DNA of 31,085 nucleotides from Candidatus Auribacterota bacterium (GTDB lineage: Bacteria > Auribacterota > UBA6266). Under the pieces are notes generated by a model, which searched no databases, was not told the origin of the DNA, and saw only the letters and a list, made by a program, of their open reading frames with translations. Shown here piece after piece: positions 1 to 7,588 of the stretch. The translations under genes and the position numbers were made by a program. The DNA lies in the NCBI GenBank assembly GCA_016933315.1, contig JAFGBE010000060.1:1-31085 (forward strand), read 5' to 3'. The stretch's first letter is position 1. Every line of letters starts with the position of its first letter.

Positions 1-620
1 ACGGCTTTTGCGATAATCCTCAAGTTCGGGTTGAGGCTTCTTGCGGTGAATACGACGAAAAGGTTGCTTGTATCGTCATTCAGCGTTGATATCAGCCCTT
101 TCGCGTTTTTTATGCCCGCAAGTTCAAGTACCTCATCCTGTGTGGAATCACCTATCACAAAGAGGAGTTCATCTTTATAGGGGAGTTGATTCAGCGTTTC
201 CTCTTTCTTGTCGATTATTACAAACGGGTTTCTTGTTTTATAAAATTCTTCTATGACCGCCAGGCCTGTTTTACCGGCGCCGCATATGATGAAATGGTCA
301 TTTAATTTTGATATATTCTTATTCATTTTTTTTCTCCTTAAAATATTATTTAACTGTCCTTCGAGGATGAAGACAGTTATATTTGATACGCCATATAAGA
401 GCGTTCCCATTCCGGAAAAAATAATAAAAATCGCGAAAAATATTTCAGCGGGGTTTTCGCCGATTTCCCTGTTGCCGACTGTTGATATAAGGCAGACTGT
501 CAGATAAAGAGCGTTATCGAGCGAGATATTTTTGAGGATGGCGAATCCCAGAGTGCCGCTAAGGACCACTGCCGCGAGGGCTACTATGATTTTCAGGATT
601 CTTTTTTGAATGATATCCAT
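1..620 (-). CDS. Two-TM potassium channel with RCK/TrkA-N domain, 3' end cut off by window
   Basis: Reading the minus strand from the ATG at 620 gives 206 codons without a stop, and the frame stays open at the left edge. Residues about 9-30 and 58-88 are hydrophobic and look like the two membrane helices of a prokaryotic K+ channel. Between them is a pore loop ending in STVGNREIGE (46-55), where the usual filter is TVGYGD. After a short basic linker, residues 109-206 form a Rossmann RCK/TrkA-N domain with a GAGKTG nucleotide-binding turn (114-119) and the family-like stretch TLNDDTSNLFVVFTARSLNP (179-198). The family gates K+ flux across the inner membrane in response to ligands bound by the RCK domain. 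No Shine-Dalgarno is seen before the start. The family call is secure; ion selectivity is uncertain because of the filter. Confidence 0.85.
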   Translation of the reverse strand, partial: MDIIQKRILKIIVALAAVVLSGTLGFAILKNISLDNALYLTVCLISTVGNREIGENPAEIFFAIFIIFSGMGTLLYGVSNITVFILEGQLNNILRRKKMNKNISKLNDHFIICGAGKTGLAVIEEFYKTRNPFVIIDKKEETLNQLPYKDELLFVIGDSTQDEVLELAGIKNAKGLISTLNDDTSNLFVVFTARSLNPNLRIIAKA

Positions 621-749
621 GATAAATATATTATTTAATCCCGCCCGCCGTGTCAATTGTTTCAAAAAGAATATGAAATATCTTTTTTGACATAAGGAAG
701 AATTTAGTGTAATTTAAATGATAAAAATTTTTAAAAGGACGGGGTTTCA
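621..749. promoter_or_regulatory. Divergent promoter region between the channel gene and the discoidin gene
   Basis: Two TTGACA boxes point away from each other. On the minus strand, TTGACA at 656-651 lies 17 bp from TAATAT at 633-628; a start there would leave almost no leader before the channel ATG at 620. On the plus strand, a perfect TTGACA at 687-692 is followed only by a weak AT-rich -10 near 710-716. Both are judged from box match and spacing alone. Confidence 0.35.
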
Positions 750-2138
750 GTGACAAAAAGGAATTGTATTCTTTTTTCAATAATGTTGTTTATGGTGAGC
801 TTCAAGTGCTCTGCGGCTAAAGTATCCGATGTCTCGACCCAGTGCCCCGAGCACGCGGCTGCCCTGGCCATCGATGGAAACGAGGACAGTTACTGGCTGT
901 CATCAAAAGGCATGAGCCCGGCCTGGCTGGCCGTGGATATAGGGAGGACGACTAAGATCAACGGAGTTCAGCTTATCTGGGGCGATAAAGCCGCGAAGTC
1001 ATACAAGATATACATATCTTCGGGTGACAGAAAGTGGGAGGAGGTCGCTTGCGTTGATGACGGCAGGAAAAATGAAAGCCGCATGATATTCTTCGATGAC
1101 AGGGAAGCAAGAATGATAAAAGTGTACTGCGAGGAAGGTGCGGACGGGGACGAATATTCGATAAATGAGATCAAATTGCTGTGCAACATAGAGGAGCCTT
1201 ATGCCGATAACCCAATCATTTCGATTAAGGCTTCTTCCGAGGGTCCGGGAAGCGACGGAGCTATAACGGCATGTGATGGAAACGACCTTACGAGATGGGC
1301 CTCAAAACAGGGAAGCGAATCCGAATGGATAGAATTCGAGTTTGCTGCTGTGCAAAAAATAAAAGCCGTGGAAATTATATGGGAAAGGGCTTCCGCGAAG
1401 GAGTACACAATAGAAACTTCCGTTGACGGGAGAACATGGGAACTGCAGGCTGCGGTGAAAGACGGCCGGCAGGGCGAAAGAAGGATGGTGCTTCTTAAAA
1501 ACGAGCCTGAGGCCAAATTTTTCAGGGTAAATTGCTTCAGCAGGGCGAGTGTATGGGGATATTCTATATGGGAAGTGAAGCCCACATTGACCGGGAAACC
1601 TAAATTCCCCGAGAAACGGACCGCGAAGAAAGCAGGTTTGAAATTCGACAGATTCCAGTCCCAGGCCAGCGGCGCGCTGAAGAAAGAATGGCTTTACAGG
1701 GACGCTTCTGAAAAACTTATCAAAGGAGTTACCGCGTCTTCGACAAGGGAGGGGCATGAACCTTCTTATGCCGTAGATCCAAGGATGAAGACCAGCTGGT
1801 TCTCGGACGCGAACGGCGAGGAATGGCTGCAGGTGGAATTTAAAGAAGGCGTGATTCTGGGGAATCTGAGAGTGAAATGGAATTATAACCCTGCCCAGCA
1901 TTTTAAAGTCCAGGTTTCGGAAGACGGATCCAACTGGCAGGATGTTTATGAGCAGGAAGGCGTAGGGAAGTACGAGCAGAAATATATAAGTTTTGATTCA
2001 GTTGCGTGCAGGTTTATGAGAATACTGTGTATGAAGCCGACTTTTGATGATGCTACCGCTGCTGATTATGACAGTTACTCGATAATCGATATCAGCATTA
2101 ATCCTGCTAAGCCAACCCCTGTTTGGAAGCAGAATTGA
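750..2138 (+). CDS. Secreted protein with three discoidin (F5/8 type C) domains
   Basis: The GTG at 750 follows AAGGAC at 735-740 and starts a 462-aa protein with a signal peptide (basic start, hydrophobic 6-18, likely cut near CSA-A at 21-23). The mature part is three repeats of one fold, about residues 26-145, 155-285 and 325-455. Each carries the discoidin hallmark of an Ala/Asp-Gly stretch followed by an exposed Trp: AIDGNEDSYW, ACDGNDLTRW and AVDPRMKTSW. Each repeat also has a W/V-x-V-D/E-F strand and an IYISS/IETS/VQVS strand before D-G-x-x-W. Domains of this fold bind carbohydrate or other surface ligands. No catalytic domain is attached, so it is probably a binding or adhesion module in the periplasm or on the surface. 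Its end overlaps the region of the next gene. Domain identity is secure; ligand and role are unknown. Confidence 0.8.
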   Translation: MTKRNCILFSIMLFMVSFKCSAAKVSDVSTQCPEHAAALAIDGNEDSYWLSSKGMSPAWLAVDIGRTTKINGVQLIWGDKAAKSYKIYISSGDRKWEEVACVDDGRKNESRMIFFDDREARMIKVYCEEGADGDEYSINEIKLLCNIEEPYADNPIISIKASSEGPGSDGAITACDGNDLTRWASKQGSESEWIEFEFAAVQKIKAVEIIWERASAKEYTIETSVDGRTWELQAAVKDGRQGERRMVLLKNEPEAKFFRVNCFSRASVWGYSIWEVKPTLTGKPKFPEKRTAKKAGLKFDRFQSQASGALKKEWLYRDASEKLIKGVTASSTREGHEPSYAVDPRMKTSWFSDANGEEWLQVEFKEGVILGNLRVKWNYNPAQHFKVQVSEDGSNWQDVYEQEGVGKYEQKYISFDSVACRFMRILCMKPTFDDATAADYDSYSIIDISINPAKPTPVWKQN

Positions 2139-2149
2139 ACAAAACTCTT

Positions 2150-2755
2150 ATGAAAGCAAAAACATTAATTTTCGTGGCGGTGTATTTTTTTGCGGTTTCG
2201 GCCGTGCCGGCCGAAGAGCAGCTTTACGCCGGAAAAAGCGAAAACCCGCCGACACACACAATAGAAAAATTTTTCTCGGTAAGCAACAGTGCTCCCATAT
2301 GGGTGTCTGACTCGGAAATAGTCTTTGTGAGGGAGAGTATAATGTGGATCGTGAATCCGGGAGATAAGGTGATAGATGACGAAAAGGGAAGGATCATCAA
2401 GGATGAAGTCTGCATAATGAACCTGGATACCGGCAGGATCAGCGTAATATATAATACGGCGGGCAGAAAGAAAAGGATAGAAGCGCTGGGATTGAGGGAT
2501 AAGGATATCCTTATAAAAGATAATTTTAAAGGCAACCTGTATGTTTCCGAAAACGGCTGGCTGAGAAGGGCAGGAAAATCGGAAGAAACTGATTTTACCG
2601 AGATTTTAAACAGGTCTGCGAAGGATAGCGAGAGAGAAGGCAAATGCATTTATGAGGAAGGCGGCAATATAATGATGAAGTGCAAGGGATCGGACAAGCC
2701 GCTTATTCTGGTAAAAAGCCTGTTTAAGACGGTCGAATTTTCCAAAAAAAGATGA
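2150..2755 (+). CDS. Secreted protein of unknown function with a weak PD40/TolB-like repeat
   Basis: The frame can open at a TTG at 2123, inside the previous gene, but the ATG at 2150 places a good signal peptide at the N-terminus (MKAKTLIFVAVYFFAVSAVPA, cut near VPA-EEQ) and is preferred. No strong Shine-Dalgarno is visible for either start, so translation may be coupled to the upstream stop at 2136-2138. The mature part is about 180 aa. PIWVSDSEIVFVRES followed later by CIMNLDTGRISVIY resembles one blade of a TolB/PD40 beta-propeller, where an Asp-ser-glu/Ile-x-Phe strand is followed by IYxMNLDxG. One blade is too few for a propeller, so this is a faint similarity. It overlaps the next gene by ATGA, suggesting joint expression with the CPBP protease. 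Confidence 0.6.
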   Translation: MKAKTLIFVAVYFFAVSAVPAEEQLYAGKSENPPTHTIEKFFSVSNSAPIWVSDSEIVFVRESIMWIVNPGDKVIDDEKGRIIKDEVCIMNLDTGRISVIYNTAGRKKRIEALGLRDKDILIKDNFKGNLYVSENGWLRRAGKSEETDFTEILNRSAKDSEREGKCIYEEGGNIMMKCKGSDKPLILVKSLFKTVEFSKKR

Positions 2756-3573
2756 ACTACTTCAACAGCAAATTCAGCGTATTGTATGAAGCTTTCACTG
2801 CGGCAGTTATCGGTTTCGTTATCGCTGTGGCTGCGCATGGCTTTATTGGTTTTTCAGTAGTTAAGATATGGACCAGGACGTCTGCGGCGGTTTTCCTTGC
2901 CCTTATAATATTGGACTGCAGGTTTTCGAAATTAACAGGGCGCGAACTCGGACTCGATACTTCTCTTGCGGCGAAAAAGTATATTTACGGTCTGGTTTCT
3001 GGGATTTTAAGCCTCTGTATTCTCCTGTCGGCCTTCTCTTTTTTCAGGTTGAGGTGCCCGGATCCCGATTTCCTGTGGAGCTCTTTCCTGCGGCGGGCGG
3101 TTACGGCTCTTTTCATCGCGGTTGCGGTGTCTACGTTTGAAGAATTTGTCTTCAGAGGATATCTGTTTTCAAAGATAAAGAAGTACAGTTCGCTAAGGGT
3201 TTCTTTCTGGGCCGTAACGGTAATATTTGCCCTGCTGCACCTTGTAAAGCCGGTCTTCATTGACGGCGAAAAATTTCTTCCTGAACATCTTGCCGCCATG
3301 TTCGGCATAACCGCCGTCAGCTATATACTTATGGATTCGAGGATAAAGACCGGAAACCTGTTTTTCCCGATGGGAATTCATGCCGGATGGGTTTTTATTA
3401 TGAAAACCAAGAGCATTTTCCTTGATGTCCCGACTCATTACGGCGATTCATGGTTTTTGCCTCTTTTCGGTTCAACCGAATATTTTGAAGGAGGACTGGT
3501 CTCGTGCCTTTTCCTTGTAGCCGTATCGGTATTTTTGACAAAAAAAATATACCCGGCCCTGCAAAAAAAATAA
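2752..3573 (+). CDS. CPBP family intramembrane glutamic protease (CAAX protease/Rce1-like)
   Basis: This is a 273-aa polytopic membrane protein. It has the family's three conserved motifs: EEFVFRGYLF with Glu130, Glu131 and Arg135; FALLHL with His163; and GIHAGW with His210. These residues form the intramembrane active site in Rce1-type proteases. Hydrophobic segments near 12-35, 43-55, 77-98, 112-130, 150-167, 183-195, 203-218 and 245-262 fit the usual eight-helix fold. The ATG overlaps the stop of the preceding gene as ATGA, so the two are probably co-translated. Bacterial members are linked to processing of small peptides, bacteriocin immunity or membrane-protein turnover; the substrate cannot be told from sequence. 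An attractive but unproven idea is that it acts on the secreted neighbours. Confidence 0.85.
   Translation: MNYFNSKFSVLYEAFTAAVIGFVIAVAAHGFIGFSVVKIWTRTSAAVFLALIILDCRFSKLTGRELGLDTSLAAKKYIYGLVSGILSLCILLSAFSFFRLRCPDPDFLWSSFLRRAVTALFIAVAVSTFEEFVFRGYLFSKIKKYSSLRVSFWAVTVIFALLHLVKPVFIDGEKFLPEHLAAMFGITAVSYILMDSRIKTGNLFFPMGIHAGWVFIMKTKSIFLDVPTHYGDSWFLPLFGSTEYFEGGLVSCLFLVAVSVFLTKKIYPALQKK
3488..3494 (+). promoter_or_regulatory. Shine-Dalgarno that decides the ComF start
   Basis: AAGGAGG lies 9 bases before the GTG at 3504, inside the 3' end of the CPBP protease gene. Without it the 70-base overlap would look doubtful, since recognisable ComF sequence begins only about 35 codons later. Confidence 0.6.
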
Positions 3574-4301
3574 AATCCGCGGCGAGTTCCTGGCTCAAGG
3601 CCGCAGAAGACATCTTTTTTCCTCCGAGATGCTTGTTTTGCGGGAAACTCTGTGACAACGGGGAGATAAGATTTATCTGCGGGGATTGCTACAGCGTATT
3701 TGCCGCTTTTGACTCCGGCCGGTGCATAAAGTGCGGTAAACCCCGTTTTGGAAAAAACAGTCTTTGTGCAAAATGCAGCCACACGCAGTTTTCCTGCGGG
3801 AGAGCTTATCATGCTTACGGGCTGTGCGATAAGACCAGGTTCCTTGTCCACCAGTTTAAATACAGCAAAAACTTTGAAGCGGCGCAGGCTATTACGGGAT
3901 TGATGGATAAAAAAGGTCTTTTAAGCGCAATATCATCTGATATAATTGTGCCTGTGCCTATGCATATAATTGATAAGCTGAAAAGGGGGTTTAACCATTC
4001 TGCCTTTCTCGCAAAGATGGTTTCCAAAATTACGGGTGTCCCGGTTGTTGAGGCCCTTGCCAAGATAAAAGCTACCCCCCATCAGGTGGGACTTACTAGG
4101 ACAAAAAGAATAAAAAACATTAAAAATGCCTTTAAGGCCGTAAAAGCAGGCAGAATAAAAGGCAGGAAAATCCTTTTATTTGACGATATATGTACTACGG
4201 GGGCCACATTGAATGAATGCGCAATCGCACTGAAAAAAGCGGAAGTCGGTAGTATAGAGATAATGACGTTCGCCGTCACAGCCGCGGATAGCAGTTTTTA
4301 G
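3504..4301 (+). CDS. comF: ComF family protein (phosphoribosyltransferase-type, with N-terminal zinc fingers)
   Basis: This 265-aa protein matches the ComF layout. Residues 39-92 hold four cysteine pairs: CLFC (43-46), CGDC (59-62), CIKC (74-77) and CAKC (88-91), preceded by the typical FFPPRC. The C-terminal half is a type I phosphoribosyltransferase: VPVP at 149-152, RGFNHS at 161-166, LTRTKRIKNIKNAF at 197-210, and the PRPP loop LLFDDICTTGAT at 224-235. ComF proteins are needed for DNA uptake in transformable bacteria, acting with the ComFA helicase, but orthologues are widespread where competence is unknown. The GTG start is chosen because of the strong ribosome binding site in the preceding gene. 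About 30 residues before the zinc finger are longer than usual. Confidence 0.88.
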   Translation: MPFPCSRIGIFDKKNIPGPAKKIKSAASSWLKAAEDIFFPPRCLFCGKLCDNGEIRFICGDCYSVFAAFDSGRCIKCGKPRFGKNSLCAKCSHTQFSCGRAYHAYGLCDKTRFLVHQFKYSKNFEAAQAITGLMDKKGLLSAISSDIIVPVPMHIIDKLKRGFNHSAFLAKMVSKITGVPVVEALAKIKATPHQVGLTRTKRIKNIKNAFKAVKAGRIKGRKILLFDDICTTGATLNECAIALKKAEVGSIEIMTFAVTAADSSF

Positions 4302-4333
4302 GCAGGTCAAGTTTTATATTAAGGAGATTTTTG

Positions 4334-4858
4334 ATGAAAAGGTTTATATTTACCGCAGGTATCTTACTGGCGATGTCATGTTCCGTGTATTCCCAGGACC
4401 ATATTTTTGTATCCCAGTTTCCGCTGGGTTTCCAGAATGAGAATTTCGTAAAGATATTCGGAAAGCAGATACAGAAAAAAGCTTTTAACCAGGGCGTTTA
4501 CCGTTATTATCTGGGCGAAAGACAGTATTATTGGGGGAAAACATATGTTACGGCTGATGCGACTAAACTTAAAAAGTATGATAATTACGTCATAACATCA
4601 ATAAGCATAAAGTTTTATGAATTGGATAAATATTATGCCTGCGATGTTTTTAAGATTATTATTGAGAGCCTCAGCAGCATGTTCGGAGAACCCAGGGTCG
4701 AAGGCACCCTGAAGCCGGCTTATATATGGGATACGGAAGACGTCCTTATAAGGAAAGAAGATAACTGTATAATATTTTACGCTAAGGAAAAATACCTTGA
4801 GTCTCTGCAGATGGAAGCGCTTCGGCAATCGGTTGAGTCTATTTTCGGATCCCGGTAG
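4334..4858 (+). CDS. Secreted protein of unknown function
   Basis: AAGGAG at 4321-4326 lies 7 bases before the ATG at 4334, which is preferred over the TTG one codon upstream. The 174-aa product begins with a clear signal peptide (MKRFIFTAGILLAMSCSVYS, likely cut before QDH). The Cys in AMSC is not in a standard lipobox, so a soluble periplasmic protein is favoured over a lipoprotein. The mature part is rich in aromatic residues, with many Tyr in the first half, and lacks repeats or membrane segments. The region around SLSSMFGEPRVEGTLKPAYI and the later IIFYAKEKY resembles small periplasmic proteins with one alpha/beta domain, but I do not recognise a family. It is 32 bp after the ComF gene and 107 bp before gap, which has its own promoter, so it probably ends the accessory cluster. 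Confidence 0.65.
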   Translation: MKRFIFTAGILLAMSCSVYSQDHIFVSQFPLGFQNENFVKIFGKQIQKKAFNQGVYRYYLGERQYYWGKTYVTADATKLKKYDNYVITSISIKFYELDKYYACDVFKIIIESLSSMFGEPRVEGTLKPAYIWDTEDVLIRKEDNCIIFYAKEKYLESLQMEALRQSVESIFGSR

Positions 4859-4884
4859 GTTAGCTTAAAAATACCTTTTTCCCC

Positions 4885-4912
4885 TTGACATACTTAGAGG
4901 AATAGATAAAAT
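4885..4912 (+). promoter_or_regulatory. Sigma70-type promoter for the gap-pgk operon
   Basis: A perfect TTGACA at 4885-4890 is followed after 16 bp by TAAAAT at 4907-4912 (5 of 6 bases). A start about 7 bases downstream would give a leader of about 45 bases before the gap ATG at 4966. It is one of the two best promoters in the window. Confidence 0.7.
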
Positions 4913-4965
4913 AGTGAAACTTTGAACCTTAGGTAAACCATAAATATTAAATTAAGGAGGGTTCC

Positions 4966-5973
4966 ATGGCTGTAAAAGTAGCTATTAACGGGTTTGGCCG
5001 CATAGGAAGACAGGTATTCAGGCTTCTTAAGGCTGAAAAAGATTTTGAAGTTGTCGCTATCAACGATTTAACCGATTCTAAAACACTCGGCCATTTGCTT
5101 AAATACGACTCGGTTCACGGTAAATATAAAGGAAGTATCCAGGTGAAAGAGGATGCCCTTATTGTGGACGGCAAGGAGACAAAAGTGTTGAAAGTGAAAG
5201 ATCCTGCCCAGCTTCCTTGGAAGGATATGAAAGTCGACATTGTGCTGGAGTCAACGGGTGTTTTTACGAGCGCGGAAGACCTGCAGAAACATATCGCGGG
5301 CGGCGCTAAAAAAGTATTGCTGACCGTACCTCCCAAGAAAGACCCGGAAGGGAAGGTTAAATTAGTTGTAATGGGAGTGAACGATAAAGACCTTAAATCG
5401 GGCCAGATTTTCGTTTCAAACGCTTCCTGCACCACAAACTGTCTTGCTCCCGTTGCTAAAGTGCTTCACGAGGCATTCGGCATCAAGAGAGGGCTTATGA
5501 CGACCGTGCATGCTTATACGAATGACCAGAGGATACTGGACCTGCCCCATAAGGACCTGAGAAGAGCCCGCGCGGCAGCTTCGAGCATAATACCGACGAC
5601 AACAGGCGCGGCGAGAGCCGTGGGCAAAGTGCTTCCGGACCTTAACGGGAAGCTCGACGGATTTGCTATGAGGGTCCCCGTTACGGATGGTTCGGTTGTT
5701 GACCTCACTGTGGAATTAGCAAAGGAAGTTACGATAGAAGAAGTTAACGCCGCTGTTAAAAAAGCTGCGGGAAGCGAGCTGAAGGGCATTCTCGAATATG
5801 AAGAAGACCCTATTGTGTCGGTGGATATAGTCGGGAATCCCGCTTCATCTGTCTTTGATGCCCAGTCTACAATGGTCATGAACGGCAATATGGTCAAAGT
5901 TGTCTCCTGGTATGATAATGAGTGGGGTTATTCAAATAGATGCGTTGATTTGCTGAAAAAGATGTCCAAGTAA
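4966..5973 (+). CDS. gap: Glyceraldehyde-3-phosphate dehydrogenase, type I
   Basis: The 335-aa product has the full family length. It starts with the NAD-binding turn INGFGRIGR (7-15) and carries the active-site SNASCTTNC with the nucleophile Cys155. Further hallmarks are TVHAYTNDQ with the catalytic His, RRARAAASSIIPTTTGAA, and the C-terminal WYDNEWGYSNR. The enzyme converts glyceraldehyde 3-phosphate to 1,3-bisphosphoglycerate with NAD+ and phosphate; Asp in AINDLTD (31-37) after the second strand fits NAD rather than NADP preference. A strong AAGGAGG ribosome binding site lies 6-7 bases before the ATG. It is the first gene of a glycolytic operon with pgk 19 bp downstream, then tpiA, and is served by the promoter at 4885-4912. 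Confidence 0.98.
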   Translation: MAVKVAINGFGRIGRQVFRLLKAEKDFEVVAINDLTDSKTLGHLLKYDSVHGKYKGSIQVKEDALIVDGKETKVLKVKDPAQLPWKDMKVDIVLESTGVFTSAEDLQKHIAGGAKKVLLTVPPKKDPEGKVKLVVMGVNDKDLKSGQIFVSNASCTTNCLAPVAKVLHEAFGIKRGLMTTVHAYTNDQRILDLPHKDLRRARAAASSIIPTTTGAARAVGKVLPDLNGKLDGFAMRVPVTDGSVVDLTVELAKEVTIEEVNAAVKKAAGSELKGILEYEEDPIVSVDIVGNPASSVFDAQSTMVMNGNMVKVVSWYDNEWGYSNRCVDLLKKMSK

Positions 5974-5992
5974 TTACAGAAGGAATTTTGTT

Positions 5993-7213
5993 ATGGCCAA
6001 ACTTTTTATTGAAGACCTGGATGTTAAAGGTAAAAAGGTTCTTATAAGAGTTGATTTTAATGTTCCTCTTGACGATAACGGGAATATCACCGATGACACG
6101 AGAATCCGGGCTGCTTTGCCGACCATAAGATATGTTATGGAAAACGGCGGCAAGTCTATTCTTATGTCTCATCTCGGAAGGCCCAAGGGGCAGAGGAACC
6201 CTAAATACAGCCTTGAACCTGTCGCAAAGAGGCTTTCAGAGCTCCTGAATAAAAAAGTTGATTTTGCCAACGATTGTATCGGCAACAGAGTCCAGATGAT
6301 GGTCGGACAGTTGAAGGAGGGAGACATCCTTCTGCTTGAGAACCTGAGGTTTTACCCGGGCGAGGAAAAAGGCGATGATTCTTTTGCCAAAGAGCTTGCT
6401 TCGCTTGGCGATATATACATAGATGACGCTTTCGGGACCGCTCACAGGGCCCATGCTTCCATGGTGGGCGTGACGAAACACATAAAAGAATGCGCTGCCG
6501 GGTATCTGCTTAAGAAGGAAATCGATTATCTCGGGCAGGCTGTCGAAAACCCGAAACGGCCCTTTATAGCCATTATGGGAGGGGCAAAGGTATCGGATAA
6601 AATCAAAGTAATTAAAAACCTCATAGAAAGAGTTGATTCCATACTGATCGGCGGAGCTATGGCTTATACTTTTCTGAAAGTCAAAGGTATATCCGTGGGA
6701 AGCTCCAAAGTCGAGGAGATCATAGAAGATAAGAAAGGGAATAAGATTGATGTCCCGAACCTTGTTTCCGAGATATTGAAAAAGGCGCATGCCAGGAACG
6801 TCAGCATACTTCTGCCGGTTGACCATGTGATAGGCGATAAGTTCGGCGAAGACGCTAAAGTCAAAGTGGTCGGGGAAGATGAGATAGAAGACGGCTGGAT
6901 GGGGCTTGATATAGGGCCCGAGACAATAGATTTGTATTCCGCGAAAATCAAGGAAGCGAAAACCATCATATGGAACGGACCTATGGGTGTTTTTGAAATG
7001 AAACCTTTCTCCGAAGGAACGATGGCGATCGCCAGGGCTTTATCTGAATCGGATGCGATATCCATTGTCGGAGGAGGAGATTCTGTCTCCGCTGTGAATA
7101 AAAGCGGCGTAAGCGGCAAGATTACACATATATCTACGGGCGGCGGGGCGTCGCTTGAATATCTCGAGGGAAAAGAGTTGCCGGGTATAGCTGCGCTGAC
7201 GGATAAAAATTAG
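5993..7213 (+). CDS. pgk: Phosphoglycerate kinase
   Basis: The 406-aa product is a normal-length PGK. Substrate-binding motifs in the N-domain include VDFNVPLDDNG near residues 20-30 and SHLGRPKG near 60-67. The C-domain has GGAKVSDKI, the nucleotide-binding IWNGPMGVFE and GGGDSVSA, and the family's end ISTGGGASLEYLEGKELPG. It transfers phosphate from 1,3-bisphosphoglycerate to ADP in the cytoplasm, the first ATP-yielding step of lower glycolysis. AGGAATTTTGTT precedes the ATG. It lies 19 bp after gap and is very likely cotranscribed. A 375-bp non-coding stretch with repeats follows before tpiA, which may weaken coupling between the two. Confidence 0.98.
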   Translation: MAKLFIEDLDVKGKKVLIRVDFNVPLDDNGNITDDTRIRAALPTIRYVMENGGKSILMSHLGRPKGQRNPKYSLEPVAKRLSELLNKKVDFANDCIGNRVQMMVGQLKEGDILLLENLRFYPGEEKGDDSFAKELASLGDIYIDDAFGTAHRAHASMVGVTKHIKECAAGYLLKKEIDYLGQAVENPKRPFIAIMGGAKVSDKIKVIKNLIERVDSILIGGAMAYTFLKVKGISVGSSKVEEIIEDKKGNKIDVPNLVSEILKKAHARNVSILLPVDHVIGDKFGEDAKVKVVGEDEIEDGWMGLDIGPETIDLYSAKIKEAKTIIWNGPMGVFEMKPFSEGTMAIARALSESDAISIVGGGDSVSAVNKSGVSGKITHISTGGGASLEYLEGKELPGIAALTDKN

Positions 7214-7257
7214 TTTAACAGTAAATAAAATAGTTGAGCAGTTCGGTAGTTGGAGAA

Positions 7258-7280
7258 AAAAGGTTGAGGTTAAGACTGAG
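7258..7280 (+). repeat. GGTTGAGGTTAAG repeat, copy 1
   Basis: This 23-base segment matches 29160-29182 with a single mismatch (GACTGAG against GGCTGAG). Both copies lie directly after a stop codon in a gene gap. Confidence 0.55.
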
Positions 7281-7301
7281 AAAAAGAAGATAAGAAAATA
7301 A

Positions 7302-7490
7302 TTGGAACCACACTCGCCACAAAGCGTTGGCGGGCAAGGATAGCGCATTTACCCGCCGCAGGCGGGGATAATCACAGATAAAGACTGTTATATACAAAAG
7401 AAAAAATTAAGAGTTGTGTTTTTTATTTTTAAACTATTATATGTTTTTTGCTTTTTTCATCTGTGTGTATCTGTGAACATCTGTGGTTAA
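7302..7490. repeat. Inverted ATCTGTG repeat, copy A (interrupted)
   Basis: The left arm begins TTGGAACCACA at 7302-7312 and resumes with TAATCACAGATAA at 7369-7381. The right arm has ATCTGTG at 7459, 7469 and 7479, exactly 10 bp apart, ending in GGTTAA. Compared with copy B at 24868-24986 the left arm is split by about 56 bases of GC-rich sequence that replaces part of the CAGAT units. Confidence 0.7.
7313..7368. repeat. GC-rich hairpin insert nested in repeat copy A
   Basis: The segment differs sharply in composition from its AT-rich surroundings. CCCGCC (7352-7357), a GCA loop and GGCGGG (7361-7366) form a 6-bp hairpin. Another GGCGGG at 7329-7334 could pair with the same CCCGCC instead, so two exclusive folds are possible. 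It may be a small mobile or REP-like element. Confidence 0.5.
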
Positions 7491-7539
7491 AAAAGTTTTT
7501 TAAAGTTTTTGTTTTTTTTACTGCTGAACCATTAAACTA

Positions 7540-7568
7540 TTGAACTGTGTATCATGATTAGATAAAAA
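7540..7568 (+). promoter_or_regulatory. Possible promoter for tpiA-secG
   Basis: TTGAAC at 7540-7545 and TAAAAA at 7563-7568 are separated by 17 bp, each matching 4 of 6 consensus bases. The region is AT-rich, so chance matches are likely. If real, it would let tpiA-secG be expressed apart from gap-pgk. Confidence 0.3.
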
Positions 7569-7588
7569 ACTTATGGGAGATTAGCAGC

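Larger units (their letters stand above)
7214..7588. other. Repeat-rich intergenic region inside the glycolytic operon
   Basis: No credible gene lies in these 375 bases. The region is AT-rich apart from one GC-rich island. In order it holds AAAATAGTTGAGCAGTTCGG and a GGTTGAGGTTAAG element, the left arm of the ATCTGTG inverted repeat, a GC-rich insert, an AT-rich spacer, the right arm of the repeat, and an AACTATTGAACTG segment that is roughly the inverse of the first. The whole thus looks like nested, imperfect inverted arms. The tpiA promoter candidate sits at its right end. Confidence 0.6.

Noticed and set aside
68..507. Two short plus-strand frames at the left end (62 and 84 codons)
   Set aside because: They are antisense to the channel gene, whose protein is convincing throughout.
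1302..1901. 199-codon open frame on the minus strand within the discoidin gene
   Set aside because: The plus-strand protein has a signal peptide and three matching domains; the antisense frame has none and shares no feature with known proteins.
7459..7485. CRISPR-like appearance of short regularly spaced repeats
   Set aside because: Units are only 7 bases at 10-base intervals, with inverted partners and no unique spacers; no cas genes are present.
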